Assembly: GCA_013360915.1 (NCBI GenBank)
Contig: JABWAT010000005.1
Span: 1 to 64,000 of the forward strand
DNA: 64,000 nt
DNA from: Bacteroidota bacterium
GTDB lineage: Bacteria; Bacteroidota; JABWAT01
Direction of reading: 5' to 3'
The notes below the pieces were generated by a model. It did not search any database and had not been told where the DNA came from. It saw only the letters and a program-made list of their open reading frames with translations. This document shows positions 24,397-32,953 of the stretch, piece after piece (the stretch's first letter is position 1; every line of letters starts with the position of its first letter). The position numbers and the translations under genes were made by a program.

Positions 24397-25431
24397 ATGA
24401 AAAAAAAGCTTAGAATTTTGTCTGAGTGGGTGCGAACACTGTTTTCACCTTCAACAAACAGTCATCCTGAATCAATTACCTGGATTCAGACGACCAGCCT
24501 GGGTGATGCAGCCTTGCTGCTGCCGGTTTTGTATGTCTTTCAGTCCCGGGGCTACAGACAAACAATCATTTGTCAGCCTGCTTTGACAGATTTCTGGGAA
24601 TCATTGCTTCCGAGTGTCAAAGCAGTGGGGATTGGCAACCCGGCAGTTTATCGTTCCCTTGCACCTTCCCGCTACATCATATCGTCATCTATCAGTCCGC
24701 AGGCAGCGGTAATCGCATTACAGGTTCCGGGTACTTACCGCTACGGAATGATTGAAGAAAGACGTTATTACACAGGAAGCCGACTCGCATTTAAAAAGGT
24801 ATATATGGCCGGACGGAATGAACACATCAGCAACCGGTTCAGAGGTCTGGTAAGTTTGATTCCGCAATTTGCAGACTGGTTCGGAAATGGACTCTCCTAT
24901 CAGGTATTTTCTTCCTCATCAAATAAGCACATTCTGATCCATCCGGGTGGAAAGTGGAAACCACGCCGGTGGCCGGCAGAAAATTACAAGGAACTGATCA
25001 GCAAATTGGTGAATCAGGGAAACCAGGTCCGGGTTCTGATTCACGAAACTGAGAAGGATCTTATCACAGAATTTGGAAAGCAAACAGGTGCCACCGTAGC
25101 TCTGACAAGATCTGTTCAGGACCTGATCACAGAAGTAAGTGCATGCAGTGTATTTATCGGTAACGATTCGGGACCCGGGCATGTGGCCAATTTGTTCGGA
25201 AAACCAGTCATTATACTTTGGGGGCCCGGAAACCTGGATCGTATTAGTCCGGTTGGATCGTTAGTCCGGGTAATCTATAACCCGATTGAATGTCGTCCCT
25301 GCAGGCAATACATTGATCCGGATTTTTGTGAACGGGGTGAGAACAGGTGCCTGACCCAAATCAGTGTAACCCGGGTTCTGACTACAATCAAAGAGCTACA
25401 ACTTCTTTACCCGGTTTCCACAGATGAATAA
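24397..25431 (+). CDS. Glycosyltransferase family 9 (heptosyltransferase-like)
   Basis: The 344-residue GT9 protein shows ILIHPGGKWKPRRWP (beginning of the donor domain) and FIGNDSGPGHVANLFGKPV, the (N/S)DSGPxH motif. Near the end a cysteine cluster (CRPCRQYIDPDFCERGENRC) resembles the C-P-C region seen in many heptosyltransferases. It is the second GT9 of the locus. AT-richness just upstream and the remnant downstream suggest local rearrangement. Confidence 0.86.
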   Translation: MKKKLRILSEWVRTLFSPSTNSHPESITWIQTTSLGDAALLLPVLYVFQSRGYRQTIICQPALTDFWESLLPSVKAVGIGNPAVYRSLAPSRYIISSSISPQAAVIALQVPGTYRYGMIEERRYYTGSRLAFKKVYMAGRNEHISNRFRGLVSLIPQFADWFGNGLSYQVFSSSSNKHILIHPGGKWKPRRWPAENYKELISKLVNQGNQVRVLIHETEKDLITEFGKQTGATVALTRSVQDLITEVSACSVFIGNDSGPGHVANLFGKPVIILWGPGNLDRISPVGSLVRVIYNPIECRPCRQYIDPDFCERGENRCLTQISVTRVLTTIKELQLLYPVSTDE

Positions 25432-25655
25432 CCCTGGCAGACAGGAAAGATTCCGGAACAACACCGCTTACTGATTGGTTATCGGCCGGTTGCTCCTTAT
25501 TTTCAGACCTGAGCGGGATCAACCGGGAACCCGGTGATCTGAATCAGGCGATGTTTGTACGATTTCTGGGACGATTCTGGTTTTCAATCTGTTACCAGTT
25601 CCCCGACCGAACCCTGGCACAGAAGTCCTATTTTGCACATCCCCTTTCCGCATAA
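25428..25655 (+). pseudogene. Remnant of a glycosyltransferase C-terminus
   Basis: The 282-base gap before the next GT2 gene holds a 75-codon open stretch without a convincing start, beginning right after a TGA. Its translation includes FVRFLGRFWFSICYQ. This aligns by eye with FERLYGRLWFQLNQS near the C-terminus of the GT2 at 19924-20955. The conserved N-terminal GT2 half is absent. I read it as the tail of a deleted glycosyltransferase gene, though a chance open frame cannot be excluded. Confidence 0.4.
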
Positions 25656-25713
25656 CCGCGATCATTTTTTTCTGAACCTATGAAAATGAGGCTTAATCGC
25701 TTTCACTGATTTT

Positions 25714-26631
25714 ATGTCCGGTACCCCTCTTGTCTCGGTTGTCATTCCGGTTTATAACGGTGAGTCATTTCTCACTTCCTGTCTGAACAGTGTCCTCGAT
25801 CAGACCTGGCCCAATCTGGAAGTGGTTATTGTTGATGACGGATCCACCGACCGGTCCCTCGATGTTGCCAATGCCTTTACAGGTCGCAAACAAGTGATCA
25901 GCATGTCCAATGGGGATGTGGCCCGTGCCCGGAACGCAGGCATTCTGGCTGCAACCGGTGAGTACATCGCCCTGCTCGATCAGGATGACATGTGGAAACC
26001 AACCAAAACAGAAAAACAGATGGCCGTTTTTCTGGCAGAACCTGAAATTGATCTGGTGTTTACAAACCTGACCAAATTTTTCAACAGTGGCAAAACCCAT
26101 CTTTCTCGTGACAAGGATATAGCAGCACGCAACCTCACCGACCGGAACCTGTTTGGGAATCTGGTAATGAAAAATGTTCTCATGCCAAGCGCTGTGATTG
26201 CCAAAAAGAAAAGCCTGATTGACGCCGGCCTGTTTGATGAAACTTACCGCACCGCCGGGGATTATGAACTTTGGTTACGGATGGCTGCCCGCGGTATGAA
26301 ATTCCGCTACATCCCCGAACCCCTGACTTTGTACAGGTATCACGGCGGCAATACATCCCGGAAAACCCAACTGATGCATGAGGATCGTGTAAGGGCCGTT
26401 CAAAGCATTTTTAACTCCGGATTGGTCCCCGCGAAATGGATGTACCTTAAAAACCGGGCATTGGGACAGGTCCACATGATTGGTGCACAAACGTTCTACT
26501 CGGACCGCAACTATGAAAAGTTTCTCGAAAACTTCTATCTTGCACTCCGGTACAGTAAAACATCCCTGACCTTCAAGGCCGCCAAACGGTGGCTAAAAAC
26601 CAAGTTGTTCCGTAGACAGCGCCGGTTCTGA
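25714..26631 (+). CDS. Glycosyltransferase family 2
   Basis: The 305-residue GT2 enzyme has VSVVIPVYNGESFLTSCLNS, VDDGSTDRSLD, the ARNAGILAATGEYIALLDQD block with a DQDD metal site near 89-92, and the GDYELWLRMA acceptor motif. No membrane segment is apparent, so it acts at the cytoplasmic face. Normal GC resumes here, unlike the segment at 18255-19920. The family is certain, the sugar is not. Confidence 0.9.
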   Translation: MSGTPLVSVVIPVYNGESFLTSCLNSVLDQTWPNLEVVIVDDGSTDRSLDVANAFTGRKQVISMSNGDVARARNAGILAATGEYIALLDQDDMWKPTKTEKQMAVFLAEPEIDLVFTNLTKFFNSGKTHLSRDKDIAARNLTDRNLFGNLVMKNVLMPSAVIAKKKSLIDAGLFDETYRTAGDYELWLRMAARGMKFRYIPEPLTLYRYHGGNTSRKTQLMHEDRVRAVQSIFNSGLVPAKWMYLKNRALGQVHMIGAQTFYSDRNYEKFLENFYLALRYSKTSLTFKAAKRWLKTKLFRRQRRF

Positions 26632-26660
26632 CAGGCAGGTTCCCAGAAAGGCCGCCCCCG

Positions 26661-27863
26661 TTGAATTCCACTCCATCCACTGTGGTGTATGTGAACAAAG
26701 TCCACCTGGATGATGCGCTTCCTGCCGTCAATTTTACGTTATTCAATGCCATTGGTCTGGCACTTGCCGGTGCTGATACCCACCTGTTTGTTCAGGTCTG
26801 GCAGGATTACCCCGACGGAACCGGCTGGTTGAAAAAGTTTGGTTTCAACGACCCCCTGTCGCTATCCATTCACCAGATCCCCGACCGGCGATTCTTCGGA
26901 ATCAAGTCGAATCAGTGGTTTTATCTGAGAACGTTCCGGGCAATCAGGAAATTACACAAATCCAAACCGGTCTCGGCTGTTATTTCCCGTGATCCTGGTG
27001 CACTTCCCTACCTGGTCAGACTGAAAAAACGCCTAGGAATTCCGGTTTTTTACCAACCCCATAATTTTTATCTCGATCTGTCCCTTCAACCAGACATCAA
27101 TCCGAAAAATGCGACGAAATACCACCGGTTAGAAACCACTTATCTCCCCGGTGTGGATGGCCTGCTCTGTTTACAGGAAGCACAAGCAGACTGGTACCGT
27201 CGTTACCTTCCGGATCAGCAGGTAGTGGCCTCTCGGCCAGGACTGGTCAGTCACCGGTTTTCAGATCAGGATCGGTTGAAAAATCCATTGATCGGTTACA
27301 GCGGTTCGCTGCAATTAAAAAAGGGAATCCGGGTATTGTTGCAGGCCCTCCGTCTTCTTCATGATCGCGGAAGAAAAGTGCCGCTCGTTCTCATCGGCGG
27401 TAGAAATTCCGATGAAATTATACCCGTGCAGGAAGAAATCGCCACGCTCGGGCTGACCAATGCGGTTACCATTACCGGCTGGATTCCTTTCCCCGAGGTT
27501 GAAGCCTGGCTGGATCAGGTAACCATCGGTGTGCTGCCCCTGACCACCGGATTTTATAATCAATATCTGACAGCCCCCAATAAATTGTTTGATTATCTCT
27601 CCCATGGCATCCCGGTCGTTGCCAGCGACCTTCCGTCTGTCCGCGACTTCTTCCCGGATGGTGTTCCCGGTGACCTGGTCCCTCCGGACGATTCCCATGC
27701 GCTGGCCGCCGCCCTTGAATCTTTACTGAACAATCCTGATCAGTACAATTTTGCCAAGGATCGTTCCAGACAATTGGCCTTACAATACCATTGGAAAAAT
27801 CAGGGAGCCATCATGCTTGGTCATTTAACCCAACTGATTCTAAAGAAGTCAGCTCACGTATGA
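26661..27863 (+). CDS. Glycosyltransferase family 4
   Basis: The 400-residue protein has YSGSLQLKKGIRVLLQAL and LIGGRNSDE in the donor half. A TAPNKLFDYLSHGIPVVASD block takes the place of the usual EX7E segment and retains LFDYLSHGIPV, as in many GT4 proteins. The start is a TTG with AGAAAGG eight to nine bases before it; no ATG fits. The stop overlaps the ABC exporter start by ATGA, which links it to export of the product. Confidence 0.85.
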   Translation: MNSTPSTVVYVNKVHLDDALPAVNFTLFNAIGLALAGADTHLFVQVWQDYPDGTGWLKKFGFNDPLSLSIHQIPDRRFFGIKSNQWFYLRTFRAIRKLHKSKPVSAVISRDPGALPYLVRLKKRLGIPVFYQPHNFYLDLSLQPDINPKNATKYHRLETTYLPGVDGLLCLQEAQADWYRRYLPDQQVVASRPGLVSHRFSDQDRLKNPLIGYSGSLQLKKGIRVLLQALRLLHDRGRKVPLVLIGGRNSDEIIPVQEEIATLGLTNAVTITGWIPFPEVEAWLDQVTIGVLPLTTGFYNQYLTAPNKLFDYLSHGIPVVASDLPSVRDFFPDGVPGDLVPPDDSHALAAALESLLNNPDQYNFAKDRSRQLALQYHWKNQGAIMLGHLTQLILKKSAHV

Positions 27864-29716
27864 ATCTGTACCTGAAAGTCCTTGCTTTTGCCAAACCTTA
27901 CTGGAAACACATTCTTTTCAGTTTTGGACTCACCCTTTTTTACATTCTGTTCAACTCGGTCTCCCTGTGGGTCTCAGTGGATTTTATCCGTGAATTGTTC
28001 CTGCCTGCCTCCTCGGGTGCGGGAACGGCAAAAGACCTGACCGGCCTGGTGGATACTCAGGGTATTTATGACAAAATCAGTAACGGATTCAGGTCCCTGC
28101 TGATACGGGATTCCAAATTCGATACTCTCTGGATGGTCTGTATGGTCATCCTGCTCAGTTATCTGTTTAAAAACATTGTCGAATATTACCGGAAAATCCT
28201 TCTCAGTTACATCGAGCTGAAAATCATCACTGCCATGCGTGACCGGCTGACGGCTGCGCTGGTGACATTCCCCCTAAGCTTCTTTGAACGGAATAAAACC
28301 GGAGAGCTCACTTCCATCGTTTTCAATGATGTCAGTGCGGTGAATTCGATGATCAACAACAGTTTCGGCCGGATGCTGCTGGCCCCTTTCCAGATTCTGG
28401 TCAATGTGCTCATCATGTTCATCATCAACTGGCAACTGGCCCTTATTACCGTTACCGTGATTCCGCTTTCAGCTCTGTCGATCTGGTACATCGGAAAAAG
28501 CATCCGCCGCCGAAGCCGCCGGGTCTTTTCAAAAATCGGATTGGTCTACAGCCACTTTCAGGAAATGGTCTCGGCCATCCGTGTGGTGAAAGCATTTACC
28601 AGTGAAAAAAGAGAGTCAGAAAAGATTGTTCACTCAAACCGCGAATTTTTTAAAGCCAATTTCCGTGCCACCCGGCTCAGCCACCTGACCTCTCCGCTGA
28701 ATGAAGTTCTGATTGTTATCGTTCTGGTATTTCTATTATGGTATGGCGGCAACATGGTTTATACCAGCCAGCTGAACGCCGAAGATTTCATCCGGTTCCT
28801 CATTTTCATGATCACCATCTTTCAGCCGCTGAAGGAACTGACTCAGGTCAACAACGTGATTCAGAATGGAATGGCTGCAGCAGAGCGGATAGTCGGAACC
28901 CTTGAAACAGTACCTGAAACATACGATAAGCCAGGCGCTTCCGATATGAAGCCTCTCTCTGGTTCCATCGAATTTCAGTCCGTCCGGTTCAGATATTCAC
29001 CCGATGGGCCGTTGGTTCTGAAGAATGTAAACCTCACGATCAGGAAAGGTCAGACAGTCGCTTTCGTCGGCCATAGCGGAGCCGGAAAAACCACCATGGT
29101 AGACCTGGTTCCCCGCTTCTATGATCTCGATGGAGGAAAAATTATCATTGACGGCATCGATATCCGCGACTACCGACTCGATTCCCTCAGGAAACAAATC
29201 GGGATCGTGGCCCAGGAATCGGTTTTGTTCAATGAAACCGTCCGGTACAACATTGGTTATGGCATGGAAAATGTAACCGATGAGGCCATTATTGAGGCAG
29301 CCCGGTCGGCCAATGCCTGGGAATTTATCCAGAAAATGGAAAATGGCCTCGAAACCATCACAGGTGAACGCGGAGTAAAACTATCGGGCGGTCAGAAGCA
29401 ACGTCTTTCCATCGCACGGGCCATTCTTAAAAATCCACCCATTCTGATTCTGGATGAAGCCACCTCGGCACTTGATACTGAATCGGAAAAACTGGTCCAG
29501 GATGCCATTTACAAACTCATGAAAAACCGGACCGTTTTGGTCATCGCTCATCGTCTTTCCACGGTGGTACATGCCGATCTGATCGTGGTCATGTCGGACG
29601 GGGAGATTGTTGCAACCGGAACGCATCAGGAATTGCTGGATCATTCTCCCGACTACCGGAAATTGTACACCCTTCAGTTCCAGACCGGTTCTACCGATCA
29701 ATCACAGAATCAATGA
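27860..29716 (+). CDS. ABC exporter, fused permease and ATPase (MsbA-like)
   Basis: From the ATG at 27860 the protein has 618 residues: six membrane segments in ~1-330 and an ATPase domain in ~370-610. The ATPase carries Walker A GHSGAGKTT, signature LSGGQKQR, Walker B ILILDEATSALD and an AHRLS switch histidine. As a homodimeric half-transporter of this type it would flip a lipid-linked substrate, either lipid A-core or a polyprenyl-linked glycan. Overlaps with GT4 genes on both sides favour the product of this locus as substrate, though it could be the chromosomal msbA. Confidence 0.9.
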   Translation: MNLYLKVLAFAKPYWKHILFSFGLTLFYILFNSVSLWVSVDFIRELFLPASSGAGTAKDLTGLVDTQGIYDKISNGFRSLLIRDSKFDTLWMVCMVILLSYLFKNIVEYYRKILLSYIELKIITAMRDRLTAALVTFPLSFFERNKTGELTSIVFNDVSAVNSMINNSFGRMLLAPFQILVNVLIMFIINWQLALITVTVIPLSALSIWYIGKSIRRRSRRVFSKIGLVYSHFQEMVSAIRVVKAFTSEKRESEKIVHSNREFFKANFRATRLSHLTSPLNEVLIVIVLVFLLWYGGNMVYTSQLNAEDFIRFLIFMITIFQPLKELTQVNNVIQNGMAAAERIVGTLETVPETYDKPGASDMKPLSGSIEFQSVRFRYSPDGPLVLKNVNLTIRKGQTVAFVGHSGAGKTTMVDLVPRFYDLDGGKIIIDGIDIRDYRLDSLRKQIGIVAQESVLFNETVRYNIGYGMENVTDEAIIEAARSANAWEFIQKMENGLETITGERGVKLSGGQKQRLSIARAILKNPPILILDEATSALDTESEKLVQDAIYKLMKNRTVLVIAHRLSTVVHADLIVVMSDGEIVATGTHQELLDHSPDYRKLYTLQFQTGSTDQSQNQ

Positions 29717-30804
29717 ACATCGGTTTTCTGAATTCAGCCCGCTCCTGGGGCGGGAATGAGCGCTGGATGCAAATGGCTGCCGGTGAACTTTCAGCCAGTC
29801 ATCAGGTTTTCCTTTTCTACCGCAGCCCGGTCATCGGCGATCGCTTTTCAAACAGAAAATGGCGCTTCCCCATGCTTTCCGAAGCCGATTTTCTTTCCAT
29901 CGGACTTCTGGTCTGGAAGATTCTTACTCACCGGATTGATGTGTTAATCCCAACCAAACGGAAAGACATTGTTCTGGCTGGGATTGCTGCACGCCTGACC
30001 CGCCGGTACTCGGTGCTCCGTATCGGGATCCTACGCCAATACCAGCCAACCATCTGGAACCGGCTTATGTATGACTGGCTCGCCGATGGCATCATCGTCA
30101 ACGCCCGCGCCATCCGGACCCAACTGACCGACACCCGGTTTGTAAATCCGGAAAAAATCCGGGTTATCTACAATGGTCTCCTGATGGAGGACATTCTGCA
30201 GAAGGCAGCAGAACCCACCGATCCGTTTACCGGATTTCAGGTGATTTCGGTGGGTGAACTTTCGGACAGGAAAGGACATGATCATGCCATCCGCGGATTT
30301 TCATCCTTTCTTCAGAGGCTGCCCGGGGAACAACGTTCCCGGTGTCGGCTGGTCATCGCAGGTTCCGGGCAAGCTTTGCGATCTCTGGAATCATTGACCG
30401 AATCCCTCGGCATTGTCAATCAGGTCAGTTTTGCCGGATTTCTGAAAAACCCCTATCCCTCCATCCGTCAATCGTCTGCCTTCCTGATGGTCTCCAGATC
30501 AGAAGGGCTTTCCAATGCCCTCCTAGAGGCCATGGCCCTGGGAATTCCCGTTGTTTCAACCGACGCAGGTGGTGGGGCAGCCGAAATAATTGACCATCAG
30601 AAGAATGGATGGCTGCTCCCCGATGCAGAACCGGAATCCATCGCCGAGGCCTTGTTCTTCCTTCATAACCACCCGGCAGATGCCAGGCAGATGGCTTTGA
30701 ATGGAACCGAAACCATCCGGAATCAATTTGATCCCAAACGCATGGGACGGGAAATAGCCAGCTTTCTTTCCGGCATTGTAACCGGAACCAGATCTCCTGC
30801 GTAA
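29713..30804 (+). CDS. Glycosyltransferase family 4
   Basis: The 363-residue GT4 resembles the first gene of the locus (14722-15825) from its N-terminus on: MNIGFLNSARSWGGNERWM against MNILFINS and GGGEKWM. The donor half has VGELSDRKGHDHAIRGF and SEGLSNALLEAMALGIPVVS with the EX7E pair. It overlaps the ABC exporter gene by 4 bases and is the last glycosyltransferase of the locus. The two paralogs probably add related sugars. Confidence 0.88.
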   Translation: MNIGFLNSARSWGGNERWMQMAAGELSASHQVFLFYRSPVIGDRFSNRKWRFPMLSEADFLSIGLLVWKILTHRIDVLIPTKRKDIVLAGIAARLTRRYSVLRIGILRQYQPTIWNRLMYDWLADGIIVNARAIRTQLTDTRFVNPEKIRVIYNGLLMEDILQKAAEPTDPFTGFQVISVGELSDRKGHDHAIRGFSSFLQRLPGEQRSRCRLVIAGSGQALRSLESLTESLGIVNQVSFAGFLKNPYPSIRQSSAFLMVSRSEGLSNALLEAMALGIPVVSTDAGGGAAEIIDHQKNGWLLPDAEPESIAEALFFLHNHPADARQMALNGTETIRNQFDPKRMGREIASFLSGIVTGTRSPA

Positions 30805-30828
30805 ACCACCATTATTTAAACGGAGCTG

Positions 30829-31524
30829 ATGATGCAAAACAATCCCAAACCTCCCAAAATCGGATTTGCTGTATTCCTGATCATTCTCGGATTGTTCCTT
30901 TTACTGGATCAGGCCGAGGTGTATGATTTCGGCGAACTGATCAGAATCTGGTGGCCGCTCATTTTTGTGTACTTCGGGGTTCTCAGGATCTATACCAGTC
31001 AATCGCTCTCCGATTGGTTCAACTGGATCCTTATCGGTGGTGGTGCTCTTCTGATCCTTGACCGTCTTGATGTTCTGCCCATGGACCTTTCCGGATTTAT
31101 CGTTCCCGCAGCCATTATCCTGGCCGGAATCTGGATTCTGATCAGGTCACGGGCACCGATCACTTCCTTACCTTCCACCGATACCTCTGCGGCCGGAAAT
31201 GTCCTGCAGGAGCAGGTTTTTATGTCAGGTACTAAAAAATACTACACTTCCACCTTTTCACGGGGATCGGTCAGTGTCATCATGGGCGGAATCGAAATTG
31301 ATCTTCGTGAAGCAGAACCAACCCCCGGAGCCACACTGGATCTTCAGGTCCTGATGGGAGGATGCGAAATTTATCTGCCCGCCAACTGGACCATCGAATA
31401 CCGGACCCAGACTTTCCTGGGTGGAATTGAGGATTCGCGGAAAAACCGTCCGGAAAACGATACCCGGCACCTGGTGATTGTAACAGGAACGGTTATCATG
31501 GGTGGAATAGAAATCAAAAACTGA
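30829..31524 (+). CDS. LiaF-like membrane protein
   Basis: The 231-residue protein has three or four N-terminal membrane segments (~12-110) of the LiaI/LiaF type and a soluble C-terminal domain (~140-231). The C-terminal domain repeats a short beta motif: VIMGGIEIDL, VLMGGCEIYL, FLGGIED and VIMGGIEI. This is the pattern of the LiaF C-terminal (cell wall-active antibiotic response) domain, which probably forms a small beta-helix. Family members modulate envelope-stress signalling. GGAG precedes the paired ATGs. It is followed by a strong terminator. Confidence 0.8.
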   Translation: MMQNNPKPPKIGFAVFLIILGLFLLLDQAEVYDFGELIRIWWPLIFVYFGVLRIYTSQSLSDWFNWILIGGGALLILDRLDVLPMDLSGFIVPAAIILAGIWILIRSRAPITSLPSTDTSAAGNVLQEQVFMSGTKKYYTSTFSRGSVSVIMGGIEIDLREAEPTPGATLDLQVLMGGCEIYLPANWTIEYRTQTFLGGIEDSRKNRPENDTRHLVIVTGTVIMGGIEIKN

Positions 31525-31544
31525 CCCCTTTCCTCTTTATTTTG

Positions 31545-31580
31545 AGGCCGGACCGGTGATGACCGATCCGGCCTTTTTTT
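31545..31580 (+). terminator. Rho-independent terminator after the LiaF-like gene
   Basis: Stem aggccgga (31545-31552) pairs with tccggcct (31567-31574), followed by seven T. It lies 20 bases after the stop and probably ends the polysaccharide-locus transcript. Confidence 0.85.
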
Positions 31581-31687
31581 AATCCCACCTCAGATCCTTC
31601 CATTATAATTTAATTAGGTTTCCGAAAATGGTGGTGCAAACACAAAAAAAAGAGTAGATTGTACCCAAATTCTCGGGAGAACCGTCT

Positions 31688-32953
31688 GTGAAAGAGACCA
31701 TGGCCATCATTCTGGCAGGCGGAAAAGGCGAACGACTTCATCCGCTCACCTCCGACCGAAGCAAACCATCGGTCTATTTCGGAGGCATTTACAGGATTAT
31801 TGATGTGGTGTTAAGCAACTGCATCAATTCGGGTATTTACAACATCATGGTCTTTCCCCAATACAAGGGACAGTCCCTGATGGACCACATTGATGACGGC
31901 TGGAACATCTTCAATCATGAATTGGGTCACTTCATCCGGATTGTCCCCCCGCAAATGCGCGTGAGCAAGGAATGGTACAAAGGTACCGCCGACTCGGTTC
32001 GTCAGAACCTGTATACCCTGCATACGCTTCCCTTCACCAATTTCCTGATCCTGTCCGGCGACCATATCTACAAAATGAATTATGAGATTTTTCAGCAGTT
32101 TCACGAAGAAAATGCCTCATCACTGACCATCTCCTGTTACGAAGTACCCATTCAGGAAGCAGGACGTTATGGAGTACTCGAAGTAGATGCCGAGTGGAGA
32201 ATTGTGGGATTTGAAGAAAAACCAAAGGAGCCGAAACCAATCCCAGGTAATCCCGATAAGGCATTGGTTTCCATGGGAATTTATCTGTTTAACCGGGAAA
32301 CCCTGTTCGAGTCACTTGACACCATTCAGGGTGATGATTTTGGTAACCACATCATTCCCAGGCTGGTTGGGAATGAACGGGTATATGCCTATCCCTTCAA
32401 CCGGCTGAACCGGATCAGGGATTACGTTTTTAAGACTTACCCGGATGGGACCCGTGAAAGGGTGATTGATACACAAACGGGAGATTCATCCTATTGGCGC
32501 GATGTCGGGGACATTGATTCTTACTGGGCAGCTAATATGGACCTGACCGGTATTGCACCAGCCTTTAACCTCTACAGTGTATTGTGGCCTCTGCGAACAG
32601 CCCCTCGCAATTACCCACCGGTTAAAACCATTTTCAAGTCTGAAGCAGAAGGTCGGGTTGGACTGATGACCGATTCTGTGGTTGCGCCGGGTTCACTCAT
32701 CTCAGGGGGGCGGGTCGATCAGTGTGTCCTGCACTACGATGTACGCGTCAACAGTTGGGCCGATGTTCACCAATCTGTGATTTTTCCGCATGTGGATATT
32801 GGTCGTTATTGCAAAATCAAACGGGCCATTATTGACCGCGATAACCACATCCCACCCGGCACTGTGATTGGCTACGATCTGGAAGAAGACCGGAAAAAAT
32901 ACACAGTGTCCGATGGGGGTGTGGTGGTAATCGGGAAGAAATTCTTCGCTTAA
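31688..32953 (+). CDS. glgC: Glucose-1-phosphate adenylyltransferase
   Basis: The 421-residue enzyme makes ADP-glucose from glucose-1-phosphate and ATP. The N-terminal nucleotidyltransferase domain has IILAGGKGERLHPLT and SKPSVYFGGIYRIID (substrate lysine region), then GTADSVRQNL and the FEEKP sugar-phosphate lysine. A left-handed beta-helix follows (~295-420). The start is a GTG with GGGAG upstream; an ATG four codons later is possible. No glycogen synthase is nearby. Its stop shares the bases TTAA with the stop of the convergent permease gene. Confidence 0.95.
   Translation: MKETMAIILAGGKGERLHPLTSDRSKPSVYFGGIYRIIDVVLSNCINSGIYNIMVFPQYKGQSLMDHIDDGWNIFNHELGHFIRIVPPQMRVSKEWYKGTADSVRQNLYTLHTLPFTNFLILSGDHIYKMNYEIFQQFHEENASSLTISCYEVPIQEAGRYGVLEVDAEWRIVGFEEKPKEPKPIPGNPDKALVSMGIYLFNRETLFESLDTIQGDDFGNHIIPRLVGNERVYAYPFNRLNRIRDYVFKTYPDGTRERVIDTQTGDSSYWRDVGDIDSYWAANMDLTGIAPAFNLYSVLWPLRTAPRNYPPVKTIFKSEAEGRVGLMTDSVVAPGSLISGGRVDQCVLHYDVRVNSWADVHQSVIFPHVDIGRYCKIKRAIIDRDNHIPPGTVIGYDLEEDRKKYTVSDGGVVVIGKKFFA

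Noticed and set aside
31601-31606. TATAAT upstream of glgC as a promoter
   Set aside because: No supporting -35 box was found at proper spacing, so the match may be chance in an AT-rich leader.
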